A stretch of 64,000 bases of DNA from assembly GCF_048544455.1 (NCBI RefSeq), contig NC_133537.1:308673738-308737737 (forward strand), written 5' to 3'. Origin of the DNA: Silene latifolia. Taxonomy: Eukaryota; Streptophyta; Magnoliopsida; Caryophyllales; Caryophyllaceae. Shown piece after piece: positions 10,093-18,992 of the stretch. Under the pieces are notes generated by a model. It saw only the letters and a list, made by a program, of their open reading frames with translations. It was not told the origin of the DNA and did no database searches. Position numbers and translations under genes: made by a program. Within the stretch, counting starts at the first letter, position 1, and every line of letters starts with the position of its first letter.

Positions 10093-11580
10093 TCAATCGT
10101 CATCATCATCATCATTGCAGTATCCATGCCCGCTAGACCCTCCTTGGTCATATCCTCCTCCTTGACCATAGAATCCTCCACCTTGGTTGCCAAAGTTCTC
10201 GTCTTGATTAGGGAACAAAAGGTGCGGCATAGCCCAAGATGGATGAGGGACTCTAGGGTCGATATATCCTTGTTGAGCAATTTGGTAGTATTGAGGATAA
10301 AGGGCCAAATAGTTGTCTTCTTGGCCTCTGTGCACTCCAAGATCGACCCGTTGCATAAGGTTCATCAAGTCATTCATATCCGGAGCATTGGGAACTTGTG
10401 GTTTGAATGGCACGTATGGAGTGGGGTATGGTGGAATGGGTACATAAGATGGTGGTGCATTGTCCCGTACCGGTATCCCACGAGGTTGACGAGGTGCTTC
10501 CTCTCGTTGTGGTGGGTTAGGGTGAATTTCAATATCGAGGTAGCTCGGTGTAGGAGAGTACCAACTCAACCGTGGCTCGGTAGGTGGTACGTTCCACCCC
10601 GTGAGGACAATAGAAGATCACCCCTTTGTAAACCACTCCACACGCTCGATTTGAGTGTAGGTACACCACCGGTGGTGGTAGAAGATGGCATCCTCGTTAA
10701 TCAAGGTGTTCCCTTCGAGCTTTACATAAGTCCCATGAAGGTTAAACCCGGGACAAAGATCATTAGCCAAAATTGTGGCTAGGCCTCCCATCACGAAGGT
10801 CTTAATGTGGGAATTCCCTTGAGCATAATCAAAGAACCTTGTGAGCATCTCAAGGGGTGTGTTAAAATTATAAGGCCTCGTCCCTTGAACATTTAAATAA
10901 GACTCTAAAAAGGTCAAGTCAAGGAGAGTGCACCTATCTTGTTCGAATCTCCCATTGATAGTGCCGCCTATGAAACGCTCGGCGATTCGAATCACCGGAT
11001 GTTGAATTGCAAAGGTAAAGCATTGTTTTAAGTGAAAGAGGTCCCTCCCGGAGATGGCTCTCAAAATGTGGTTAACATTGAAGTCGGCGGGTTTGTCGGT
11101 GTTTTCCCTTGGCACATCAAGACCAAAGACATTCGCAAATTGGTCAAGGGTTAACCTATGGTCTCGATTGCATAGTCGGAATTCCAAACAAACAGTTCTC
11201 CGAGTATTTGTGACGATGCGAAGACTACACAAGAACTTTAGGGTAAGGCTAAGGTAGGTTTCCTCATGGGCATAGAATAGCTTTCCGAGACCCATGCCAT
11301 CAAAGTACATTTCAGTTTGATACCTTATACCTAGGACCTCTAAAACATTGGTATCAATGAATTGAGTTGGCTCGTAATGCTTACCTAGCAATGTAACGAA
11401 TTTTTGGCGGTGTTCATTGCAAGTGAAGATCACTTCTGGGAAGTGTTCGAGTTGTTCCACCCCTCCTATCATCATATTGTGATGGCCTCTTGCCTCTACT
11501 TGGGTGGATTAAGAAGTGCCATTGCGTTTAATGGGTGCGGTCTCAGCGGACTTCTTGCCTTTTCCTCTTAGGTTCATCAT
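10093..11580 (-). pseudogene. ORF2 of element B, ATHILA ORF-1 family, broken
   Basis: A single minus-strand frame of about 495 codons from MMNLRGKGKK (11580) to an acidic tail of six Asp (10093). It is interrupted by in-frame stops at about 11509-11511 and 10618-10620. It aligns in order with the intact ORF2 proteins of C and E: a PEVIFTCNEHR start, the TYLSLTLKFLCSL block, the LDQFANVFGL block, and a C-terminal block PSWAMPHLLFP matching PSWADREVLFP. The family (ATHILA ORF-1 domain) has no known biochemical activity. N-terminal basic and C-terminal acidic ends suggest a nuclear or nucleic-acid-associated protein, which is inference. A TATAAATA lies about 110 bp upstream of the start and a palindrome array beyond it. 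Confidence 0.75.
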
Positions 11581-11690
11581 TTTTGATTGAAAAGCTAGGA
11601 TTTTGGGTTGATTTTGTGATGGGGGTTTTTTAGAGATGATGATGTGAGATTTTGAGTTGATAGGATAAGGAAAATGAGGGATGGTGGGGG

Positions 11691-11698
11691 TATTTATA
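11691..11698 (-). promoter_or_regulatory. Possible internal TATA box for B ORF2
   Basis: On the minus strand TATAAATA followed by CCCCC, very like the LTR TATA boxes of C and E (CTATAAATACCCC). It lies between the internal palindrome array (from 11719) and the ORF2 start at 11580. Confidence 0.5.
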
Positions 11699-11718
11699 AA
11701 GAAAAAGGGGGGGGGGAG

Positions 11719-11903
11719 TCGAGCGGATAAGGGTCGGGCTCGGACGGATTCCACGAGGTTTCCAGTAAAAATTAAGGAGATTCGAGCGTCCCGTGATGTG
11801 GACGAGCGTCTTTGTTGAGCAATCTGAGCGTCTTGCTGTGAGGACGCGCGGATTCTTAGTCAGGGACCTTGGGAGTTTTGAGACCTGCTGGGGACGAGCG
11901 TGT
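11719..11903 (-). repeat. Internal palindrome array of B, part 1
   Basis: Sites such as TTCGAGCGTCCC, GGACGAGCGTCTT, TCTGAGCGTCTT and GGACGCGCGGATT. The GAGCG-type cores at 11784, 11804, 11826 and 11846 are 20, 22 and 20 bp apart. The Copia element is inserted in this array; it continues at 26393. Confidence 0.75.
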
Positions 11904-12410
11904 TGTTGGGAAATGTGTCCTCAACAATAGTGCGATCACATGATTTAAATATCATTATTAAATCTCATACTAAAAATACGTGAGGGATGATTCTTTATAT
12001 AGTCGACTGACCGTCATTAATCGATAATGATTGGCTAACTAGAGTTTGACATTACTGTCGTGTGACGGTGGTGGTCAGTTGATCCCTTTAGGTCACACCT
12101 ATAGGATGAGGCCCAAATAGATATTTAATTAATTGTATGCGATACGAATTAATTAATTCCTTAATTATGAGAGTGCAATTTTACGTCTTATTGTAATGTG
12201 ATTAAATAAGATTTAATTTAATAATTAAGTGTTAAATTACTAAATTAGTTGAGGTATTATATAAGTTTTGAGGTAGAGGTAATTAGTTATTTAAAGTTAC
12301 AAGAAGTTGTAATTTTAACTAACTAGTAATTATGGGACCCATTATATGATGATATAATGGTAGTATACTACTCAAAAAGTGGAGTGTATATTATATTATT
12401 AATTGTAATA

Positions 12411-12483
12411 CCGGATTCGTAAATATCGACGACGTTTTAGTAAACGTCGACGACGTTTTTTAAAAAAAAGACGACAATTGCCC
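12411..12483 (+). repeat. Left terminal inverted repeat of the MULE
   Basis: After a divergent outer nine or ten bases, ATATCGACGACGTTTTAGTA matches the right end exactly. The TIR holds two copies of TCGACGACGTTTT, i.e. an internal direct repeat of about 21 bp. Confidence 0.88.
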
Positions 12484-13482
12484 CTACTATCTCACTAACA
12501 CAAACACAACTCTCTCTATTCTCTCTAACTCAAAACAACTAAAAATCAACTTCCACCAACACTCAATTGATTCGGCCACCACCACTACCACACCCCTGCC
12601 GCTGCTACCACCGCTGCCCTGCCGCCGACACCACGCCCCTGCCGCCGGTGCTACATACAAGGTAAGTGCTTTTGTTTTTTTTTTTTGTTAAATTAGTTTA
12701 GAATTGAATCTAATTGAGTTAAACTATGAAATTAAATTGTTTTCTTTCATTTATTGTTATTGCTAATCGATTAAATTGATTAGATTTGGTAGTAATAATT
12801 GAATTAGGTGAATTTAGTTTATGTTTTAGAATTTATCCAATTAGTTGAATTATTATTGAGTTGGTTAGTTGTTTTGGGTTAATTTGTTAGTTGTTTTGTG
12901 TTAATTTGGTGCTAATTAGTTGTAATTGTATTGTGGTTTGCAAAGAGGGCTGATTTAGGTTGAATGATATGTCGAATAATGTTGTTGTTTGTGTCGATTT
13001 TGAGTCGAAAAAATCGAGGAAGGGGAACCATGGTTGAAACGTGTGATTTTTTCGTTTCACCATGGAGAAACGCAAGAAAACCACGTGGGAACCATGGTAG
13101 AAACGTTGGAAAGCAACGTCCAACCATGGAGAAACGTTGGAAAGCAACGTTCAACCATGGAGAAACGTTGGTTTCTAACGTTCGTCCGTGGTGAAACGTT
13201 AATTTCCTTCGTTTCTACCATGGTAAACGTAACATTCCCACGTTTGGCCGCGGTAAAAAAAAATGTTTGACCGTGGTAAAAAAAAAATGTTTAGCCACGG
13301 TCAAACAAGGTATTTTTTTGTTCAACCGCGGTCAAAGAAGGGGCTTTTTTGTTCGCCCGCGGTAAATTAAATTTTTTTTTTAAAAAACCGTGTTTTATGC
13401 TATTATTTGCCGATTTTTGTTACTTTATATGATATTTAGTCGATTAACGTGTTTTCTAACAACTTCCAATTTCCTAATGCAG
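12484..13482 (+). other. Left leader and intron-like region of the MULE
   Basis: A CA/CCG-rich exon-like leader ends at CAAG before GTAAGTG (12662). A consensus-like acceptor TAATGCAG ends at 13482, directly before ATGGCAGATCG. The reading frame from that ATG is only 20 codons, so the original plus-strand product is lost or unrecognised. The intron-like part holds the left 31-32 bp array. Confidence 0.45.
13028..13362 (+). repeat. Left subterminal 31-32 bp array of the MULE
   Basis: Palindromic CCATGG, CCGTGG or CCGCGG recurs at 13028, 13060, 13092, 13124, 13155, 13186, 13218, 13248, 13271, 13295, 13326 and 13357. Most steps are 30-32 bp and two are 23-24. AACGTT-type sites sit between them in the first half. 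It mirrors the right array. Confidence 0.85.
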
Positions 13483-13737
13483 ATGGCAGATCGAAATGAG
13501 AGAGGAAAGGCAATCATCAGAGACAACCTCATCTGTAACTGCTAGAGTTAGCACATCTTCTCGGTTTCCGTCTAAAATTATACAAAGGCTACCAATTGGA
13601 GGCTCTTCAAGCATGTGCCATACAGTGGCACTGGGAACCACTGATTCAAAACGCTCAATTAGAATTGGTAAATTTTGAACAATTAGATCGATTCTTATTT
13701 GATAAACTCTGGTTTTTTGAGCATTTGTGAGAACCAT
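13474..13737 (-). CDS. Small ORF of unknown function in the MULE
   Basis: 87 codons starting MVLTNAQKTRVYQIRI on the minus strand, beside the TTATAACGG repeat. No domain recognised. It overlaps the acceptor and short frame of the plus-strand leader gene. It could be chance or an eroded accessory gene. Confidence 0.2.
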   Translation of the reverse strand: MVLTNAQKTRVYQIRIDLIVQNLPILIERFESVVPSATVWHMLEEPPIGSLCIILDGNREDVLTLAVTDEVVSDDCLSSLISICHLH

Positions 13738-13826
13738 TTTAGTATTGTAGTAAGTGAATAGAATTGGATGTTGTGATTGAAATTGACATAGAATGGCCTA
13801 TTTATAAGCTATTAATTGTAACGGCT

Positions 13827-14090
13827 ATTTGAATTATAACGGTAACATTTGAATTATAACGGTAACATTTGATTTATAACGGTAACATTTGAATTATAAC
13901 GGTGATTTTGAATTATAACGGTTATTTTGAATTATAACGGTAACATTTGAATTATAACGGTTATTTTGAATTATAACGGTAACATTTGAATTATAACGGT
14001 TATTTTGAATTATAACGGTAACATTTGAATTATAACGGTTATTTTGAATTATAACGGTAACATTTGAATTATAACGGTTATTTTTGAATA
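13827..14090 (+). repeat. Tandem repeat GAATTATAACGGTAACATTT
   Basis: About 13 copies of a 19-20 bp unit, in which GAATTATAACGGTAACATTT alternates with GAATTATAACGGTTATTTT, giving a higher-order period near 39 bp. It lies between two divergent ORFs and may be part of their shared promoter region; that is inference. Confidence 0.85.
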
Positions 14091-14152
14091 CTCAACTATA
14101 TTAACATATTCATCTTCTTCCAGTTTTCAATCATCCTCATCTTCTTCTACTT

Positions 14153-14563
14153 TTGACTTCTATTTTCTTCCTTATCTATCCACTAATGTCGACATCATCT
14201 TCAATGTGTAGAAACCACCCAATTGAAGGCCTTAACTTTAAGAATCAACGTTGCAATCTTTGTCGCAAAAACGCTATCATCATGATTTCCGAGTCAATTA
14301 ATAATCCAATGAAAGCGTATTTTAAGTGTTTAGTTTGTAATAATTTTGTGTCGTGGTTGACTGAAGATCATTTGACAATAACAAAAAGGTTGGAGATAGC
14401 ATGTGAAGATGAAGGTGATGATGCATCAAGTGGAAAAGCCATGAAAGAGCAAGTGATATGTTTGAAAGAGGAAATTTCGAGTTTGTCAAAGATGATGAAG
14501 TTTTATTTCAAGTGTATCTTGTATTTGTTTGTGTTTCTTATGTTAGCCACTGTTATGAAGTAG
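14153..14563 (+). CDS. GRF-type zinc finger ORF with C-terminal hydrophobic helix
   Basis: 136 codons; the better start may be MSTSSSMC at 14186. Four cysteines follow the GRF zinc finger pattern: CNLC near residue 37, then FKCLVC (about residues 58-63) and a following aromatic FVSWL. A helical linker (EEISSLSKMM) and a hydrophobic tail (YLFVFLMLATVMK) end the protein, so it may be tail-anchored. GRF fingers bind single-stranded nucleic acid in known proteins; plant transposon accessory ORFs of this GRF plus membrane helix form are common. It is transcribed away from the TTATAACGG repeat and convergent with the transposase. Frame intact. Confidence 0.55.
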   Translation: MTSIFFLIYPLMSTSSSMCRNHPIEGLNFKNQRCNLCRKNAIIMISESINNPMKAYFKCLVCNNFVSWLTEDHLTITKRLEIACEDEGDDASSGKAMKEQVICLKEEISSLSKMMKFYFKCILYLFVFLMLATVMK

Positions 14564-14691
14564 TGAGTATTTGCAAAAATTTCCAAATTTGTATTAGTTG
14601 TCATGAATTCCAGAAATTTCAGAAATTAGTAAAATGATTGTTATGCTTTTCAATAATATATTACATTACACAAGTGAACTTAATAGTTTTT

Positions 14692-15470
14692 TCAATCCGA
14701 ACAACTACTAACTGAGATAACCGTCGCACTATCAGAGACCCGACTTCTACGACGTTTTCTCGGAGTTTCTAACATGAACGCTTGCCAAATCTCAATGTTA
14801 TGTTGGTACAAAGTCTCTAGGTGAACAACACTGGGATCTCGGAAGGTCAACCAAGCGGGATCAAGTGGCGGCATAGGGAGACTCTCAGGGGGGCTGCTAG
14901 AATGCAACCGCATCCAATGGCTATGATGTAGGACAAACCACAAAATACCACACGGCAGTCGGCCTTCCACTCGGGTCTTCAATGGCATGATAGTTTTGCA
15001 ACTTCCTTCCCAAACATTCTTCCCGTCTCGCAGTGTATGACCAATCACACATATCGTCCAGTTGAACATCGTTGCAAAAACTAGCAAATCGTCGCTACAC
15101 ATCCAATGGTCCTGCCCACAACTAATCTGCTGAAAAAACTCAACTCGTCGAAGTGTATATCCAACCCTGACACACCGATGAGTGGTGATTGAAAACCTCC
15201 ATATAACTCTGCGTAGATAGAGTCGGTCCTCATCTCCCTCGAACACCATTCCCGCATAACTATATAATCTGTCTCTTGGCCTCGCTGGGCGTGCGATATT
15301 ACCCGGAATCCACAATGACCGTCATCTCCAACATCCACCCAACCATCGAAGTGGCCCCACAAAACCTCAGGAATACCCCACCGTTTGACCCATGTTGATA
15401 TAAAGCCAATGGTAAAGTTCCTTCCCAAAGGAGCACCGGTAGTTCCTGATTCGAAATCACCAAATCTTTG
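14692..15470 (-). pseudogene. OTU-like cysteine protease part of the MULE protein
   Basis: The frame of the transposase continues past a stop at 15471 into DVGDDGHCGFRVISHAQRG, the Asp-Gly-x-Cys active-site signature of OTU proteases, with WCSREMR after it. At about 15170-15200 the frame shifts; the continuation holds CGQDHWMCSDDLLVFATMF and LHHSHWMRLH, where the catalytic His is expected. OTU domains remove ubiquitin-type modifiers; fusion to MULE transposases is known in plants. Here the fusion is broken by one stop and one frameshift. Confidence 0.7.
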
Positions 15471-18033
15471 TTAAACCTCTGCATTTGTTGAACAGTGAGT
15501 ACTTGGTGTCCCGAACTTCCTTTCTGCATGCTCAAAACCCGACTTGTTTCTAGTTGTTGAACCTCTTGGACGACCTTTCGGGTGCTCATTAATAGGGGGT
15601 GGCAAAATCTCTTGGTCCTCCGGGTGGTTGAAATCACGCAACAAGTCTATGGCCGCCCTTAGTTTAACCGGGTCACTGTGCCTCACATCATCCACTAATT
15701 TCTCCCATAAATCACCGTCATTTTTCGGCATTTGTTGAGGAATATCATACACCAATGTCTTCCAAAAGACATGAATATCCTCGAGATGGACCCTCTTACC
15801 TCTTCCGTGCAAAGATACCAAATTGCATGCACAAGGTAATCCATGAGTCGTTCGCATCACGTGTCGGCATCGATCATTCAATCTGATACCCAAACCAAGG
15901 CCTCTAGTAAGTTCTTTTTCCATTAACTCTATGGCCTTAGTAGACACGTTTCCTTGCAATAAGGAGAAAGTACGAGATGTTCTCCTTGGTTTACTCATTT
16001 CATCTTCGAGTTCTTTCTTAATCTTCGAGTGTTGACTTTCAAGCATGCCGTGGATACGGGACTACATGGAGTCAAGTGTGAGATGCTTTGACTTCAGCCA
16101 AGCCTTCAATAGAGAATGTGCTGACTCAACACGGGAAGTTGTCGTGTTACCAAAATGTAAGACCTCGTTTGTATAGCATAAAACGAACTTCCCTGCGTGT
16201 TGACCCCAAGTTGTCTGTACATAATCCTCCATTTTCGGCCACTTACGTTAGAAACACTGCCACGCACGCTGAAACGATTCCTCGGTAACTGAATTGATCA
16301 CCCTAAACCAACCGTCTTCTTCATTTGAGATGACAAATTTCCTCATACTTTCAGTTTGGTATGTTGTCAAGGCTTTTGCATTGATGGCTTTGTTCACATG
16401 CCATCTACACAACAAATGCTCAGCCCGGGGAAATACTTGCTCAAGAGTGCTGATCAAACCCAATTCCCGGTCGGTGACAAATACAGCAGGGGACGCTACT
16501 CCGGTGGCATCTAAAATCGCAGCTAACTTTCTCAACAGCCACTTGTAATTCACGTCAGACTCGGTAGGAATCATCGCACATGCAATTAAGAAGGACGATC
16601 CCGTGGGTGTCACACCAACCATCTCAATGAGTGGATTCTTGTAAATGTTGGTTTTATAAGTCGAATCCATGAGGACGACATAAGGATAAGCCCGGCACAA
16701 CTTAATCGCTTCAGGATGAGCCATGAAAATGTGAGTCAACTCTTTTGACTCCTCGGAATCAATCTCGTAGAAGTAGACGTATTTCGCTGCCACCGCTAGA
16801 GCCAACATTTGCTGAGCGGTGTTTCTTTCACCCATTTCTTCTTTCTTAATTTTCCTTGTTTCATTATACAGTTGGGTGCTTGACGGTTGAGGTTTTTCGG
16901 GCGATCTCAAATGAAGACCATTTTTAATATCCCTCGGTTGAACCCCGGCCAATGTTTGTTGCCTAACATATGCCTTCTCTTCCGCGTCCAATCCCGCAAA
17001 GTGCCGATCCCCGTCCTTATAAACGGCTACGTTGTGGTTGTGTAGTCCAGCACCCTCGGAGGTTACAATGTTCCACACCACCGTCTCTTTATCATTTTTA
17101 GACACGAAATTTTGAACGGCACGAATACGAAACTTGCATGAACACTTCTGCGACCTCCTTGGCTTTTCAAGATCGTCCGATTCTTTTGGTTTACCATGTC
17201 TTTTACATCGAAAATAACTTGCCAACAACCCGTTCTTTTTCCTATTTTTAGCTCCGTTATTTGCTTTAACCAAAGCAAACCCATTCTCGAATGCGATTTT
17301 CTGAGCCCAATTGAAAGCATCGTCATGTGTTTCGAAATCTATAGTAGTCTCGAACAACGGGTTGTAATCAATTGGATTATCGCCAAAATCCTCCCACGAT
17401 TCCTGTTACAAGCAATAAGGACTATAATAAGACAATAAAAAGGATTCATATACTACATAAGTTGCGTAAAACGAAAGAAAAACATGTAAAAACGAGTAGA
17501 AAACGAGTTATTCATGCCTAAAACACGAGACCCAACAAACGACCGCGGCCAAACATTACTTTTCATCGATCAACCGCGGACGAACAACGAAAACCAACTT
17601 TAATCCACGGCCAAACAATGAAAATCAACATTTGACCACGGCCAAACAATGAAATCCAACGTTTGACCACGGCCAAACATTGAATTCCAACGTTTGACCA
17701 CGACCAAACATTCAATTCCAACGTTGGACCATGGCCAAACGTGGAAATCAAACGTTGGACCATGGCCAAACGTGGAAATCCTTTGTTTGGTCCGTGGCAA
17801 ACGTTGGTTTCCAACGTTTGGACCGTGGTCTGAACGTTGGTTTCCAACTTTGGCCATGGTTCATCTTTCGGGGGACATTTTTCAGATTACGCAACAAATT
17901 CAAACATTCGCTACTACTAAGTTAATACGTCAAGTAATTCAACTATCGAATAGAATGAACGATGCGCAAAAAAAATTGAAAAATTAAGCAAATGATTAAG
18001 TTGTTTACGTACCGTTGAATCGAGATTTGACAT
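15471..18033 (-). pseudogene. MULE transposase with FAR1 and SWIM domains, split by an intron
   Basis: Exon 1 (18013-18033) encodes MSNLDST and ends at GTACGT. The intron 17403-18012 holds the right 31 bp array. Exon 2 starts at 17402 with ESWEDFGDN. A FAR1-type zinc-binding domain follows (FETTIDFETHDDAFNWAQK; CKFRIRA), then the MULE DDE core with VLMDSTYKTN and VFVTDRELGL and the CRWH motif, then a SWIM-type finger (HGLPCACNLVSLHG) and a basic proline-rich linker (GRPRGSTTRNK). In-frame stops at 16248-16250, 16062-16064 and 15471-15473 break it. It would bind the terminal repeats and catalyse excision. The start rests on a good splice donor and acceptor, both seen. Confidence 0.82.
17543..17859 (-). 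repeat. Right subterminal 31 bp array of the MULE
   Basis: Eleven CCRYGG-type sites at 17543, 17574, 17605, 17636, 17667, 17698, 17729, 17760, 17792, 17823 and 17854; all steps are 31 bp except one of 32. Units also carry AACGTT or AACGTGG. It lies within the transposase intron. Arrays near both ends suggest transposase or accessory-protein binding sites, which is inference. Confidence 0.88.
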
Positions 18034-18116
18034 ATTGTTAATTGTTGTTGTTGTTGTTGTTTGTTTTGAATTTAGTTGAGTTTGAGAGAATTTTTTTTAG
18101 AGAGAGAAAGTCAAAA

Positions 18117-18189
18117 GGGCAGTCATCGTCTTTTTTATGAAAAACGTCGTCGATATTTACTAAAACGTCGTCGATATAAATCAGCCCCC
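18117..18189 (-). repeat. Right terminal inverted repeat of the MULE
   Basis: Reverse complement matches the left end over about 60 of 73 bases, including both copies of TCGACGACGTTTT. Confidence 0.88.
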
Positions 18190-18980
18190 TTGTAATATTT
18201 AAGTGTTAAATGATTACATTAATAATTAATTATGTAAGATAGTTAAACATATGACTTATAATCATGTGTGGGACAAATGACAAAAGGCAAAAATGGACCA
18301 AAATAGGTCCAATATTTCGGCCATATTAAGAGCACAAGAGATGCTCTTTTGTCTTTTGTTAGTGTTGGTTATTGTGTAATTGTGACATATCACACAAGCC
18401 TTTTCATGCTACATCTTACACACATGCTCCCTATACTCTACCTACACTAAACAAAAGAGTAAAAACAAAAGCAACAAGATTCCCTATATGGGGAATGGCC
18501 ACCGGTTTTGGCCTTATAAGATGAGCATTTGTTGCTCATTTTTTGTTGTTGTTGTTAGCTTGTTTTTCCTCTCTACTTTCCCTCACATGCAAAGTAACAA
18601 AACTCTCTAAAAATACTAATACACATTACTAGAGGTAGTAATACTAGAAATATTAGTATTATTAAGGTTACATTTCTACTACATATCTAGTTAATATTAG
18701 TAGGAATTTTTGGGATTAATCTTGGGTGCAACTTATTGGAGTGTCTTCTATACTTGGAGTCTTAGGAGGATCATCCATCATATTAAGCTCAAGAACAAGT
18801 GAAGGAAGGTAACCTTACTTGTGCCCAATATTTCGAACCAATCATCAATGTAAGGGACATTGTTTTTCTTATAAATCTTTCATATTGTTATGCATGCACT
18901 AGATCTAAAGAACAAATAATTAACAAGTTAATTAGTTCACTATTAGAGTAGTCTAATAATAGGTATATGAATCTAACAAG

Positions 18981-18992
18981 TGGTATCAGAGC
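18981..18992 (+). promoter_or_regulatory. Primer binding site of the Copia element
   Basis: TGGTATCAGAGC, complementary to the 3' end of initiator methionine tRNA, two bases after the LTR. Confidence 0.9.

Larger units (their letters stand above)
12411..18189 (-). mobile_element. Mutator-like transposon with transposase-OTU fusion
   Basis: 5.8 kb element with terminal inverted repeats of about 73 bp at 12411-12483 and 18117-18189. It is flanked by TTGTAATA (12403-12410 and 18190-18197), 8 bp or 9 with one mismatch; the empty site is seen in the 3' LTR of the host Copia near 25600. It carries a minus-strand MULE transposase joined in frame to an OTU-type cysteine protease domain, a plus-strand GRF-type zinc finger ORF, 31-32 bp arrays near both ends and a separate TTATAACGG tandem repeat. 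The transposase has three in-frame stops and a frameshift, so this copy is not autonomous. Confidence 0.9.
11904..18978 (+). repeat. 5' LTR of the Copia element, split by the MULE
   Basis: Without the MULE and its duplicated target the LTR is about 1288 bp, matching the 1282 bp 3' copy. The uninterrupted 3' LTR gives the empty site for the MULE insertion. Confidence 0.9.

Noticed and set aside
10057-10782. 241-codon plus-strand ORF
   Set aside because: Antisense of the C-terminal part of ORF2 of element B.
17543-17859. Regular 31 bp repeats looking like a CRISPR array
   Set aside because: The units are near-continuous degenerate repeats with no distinct spacers, they lie in a plant transposon intron, and no cas genes exist.
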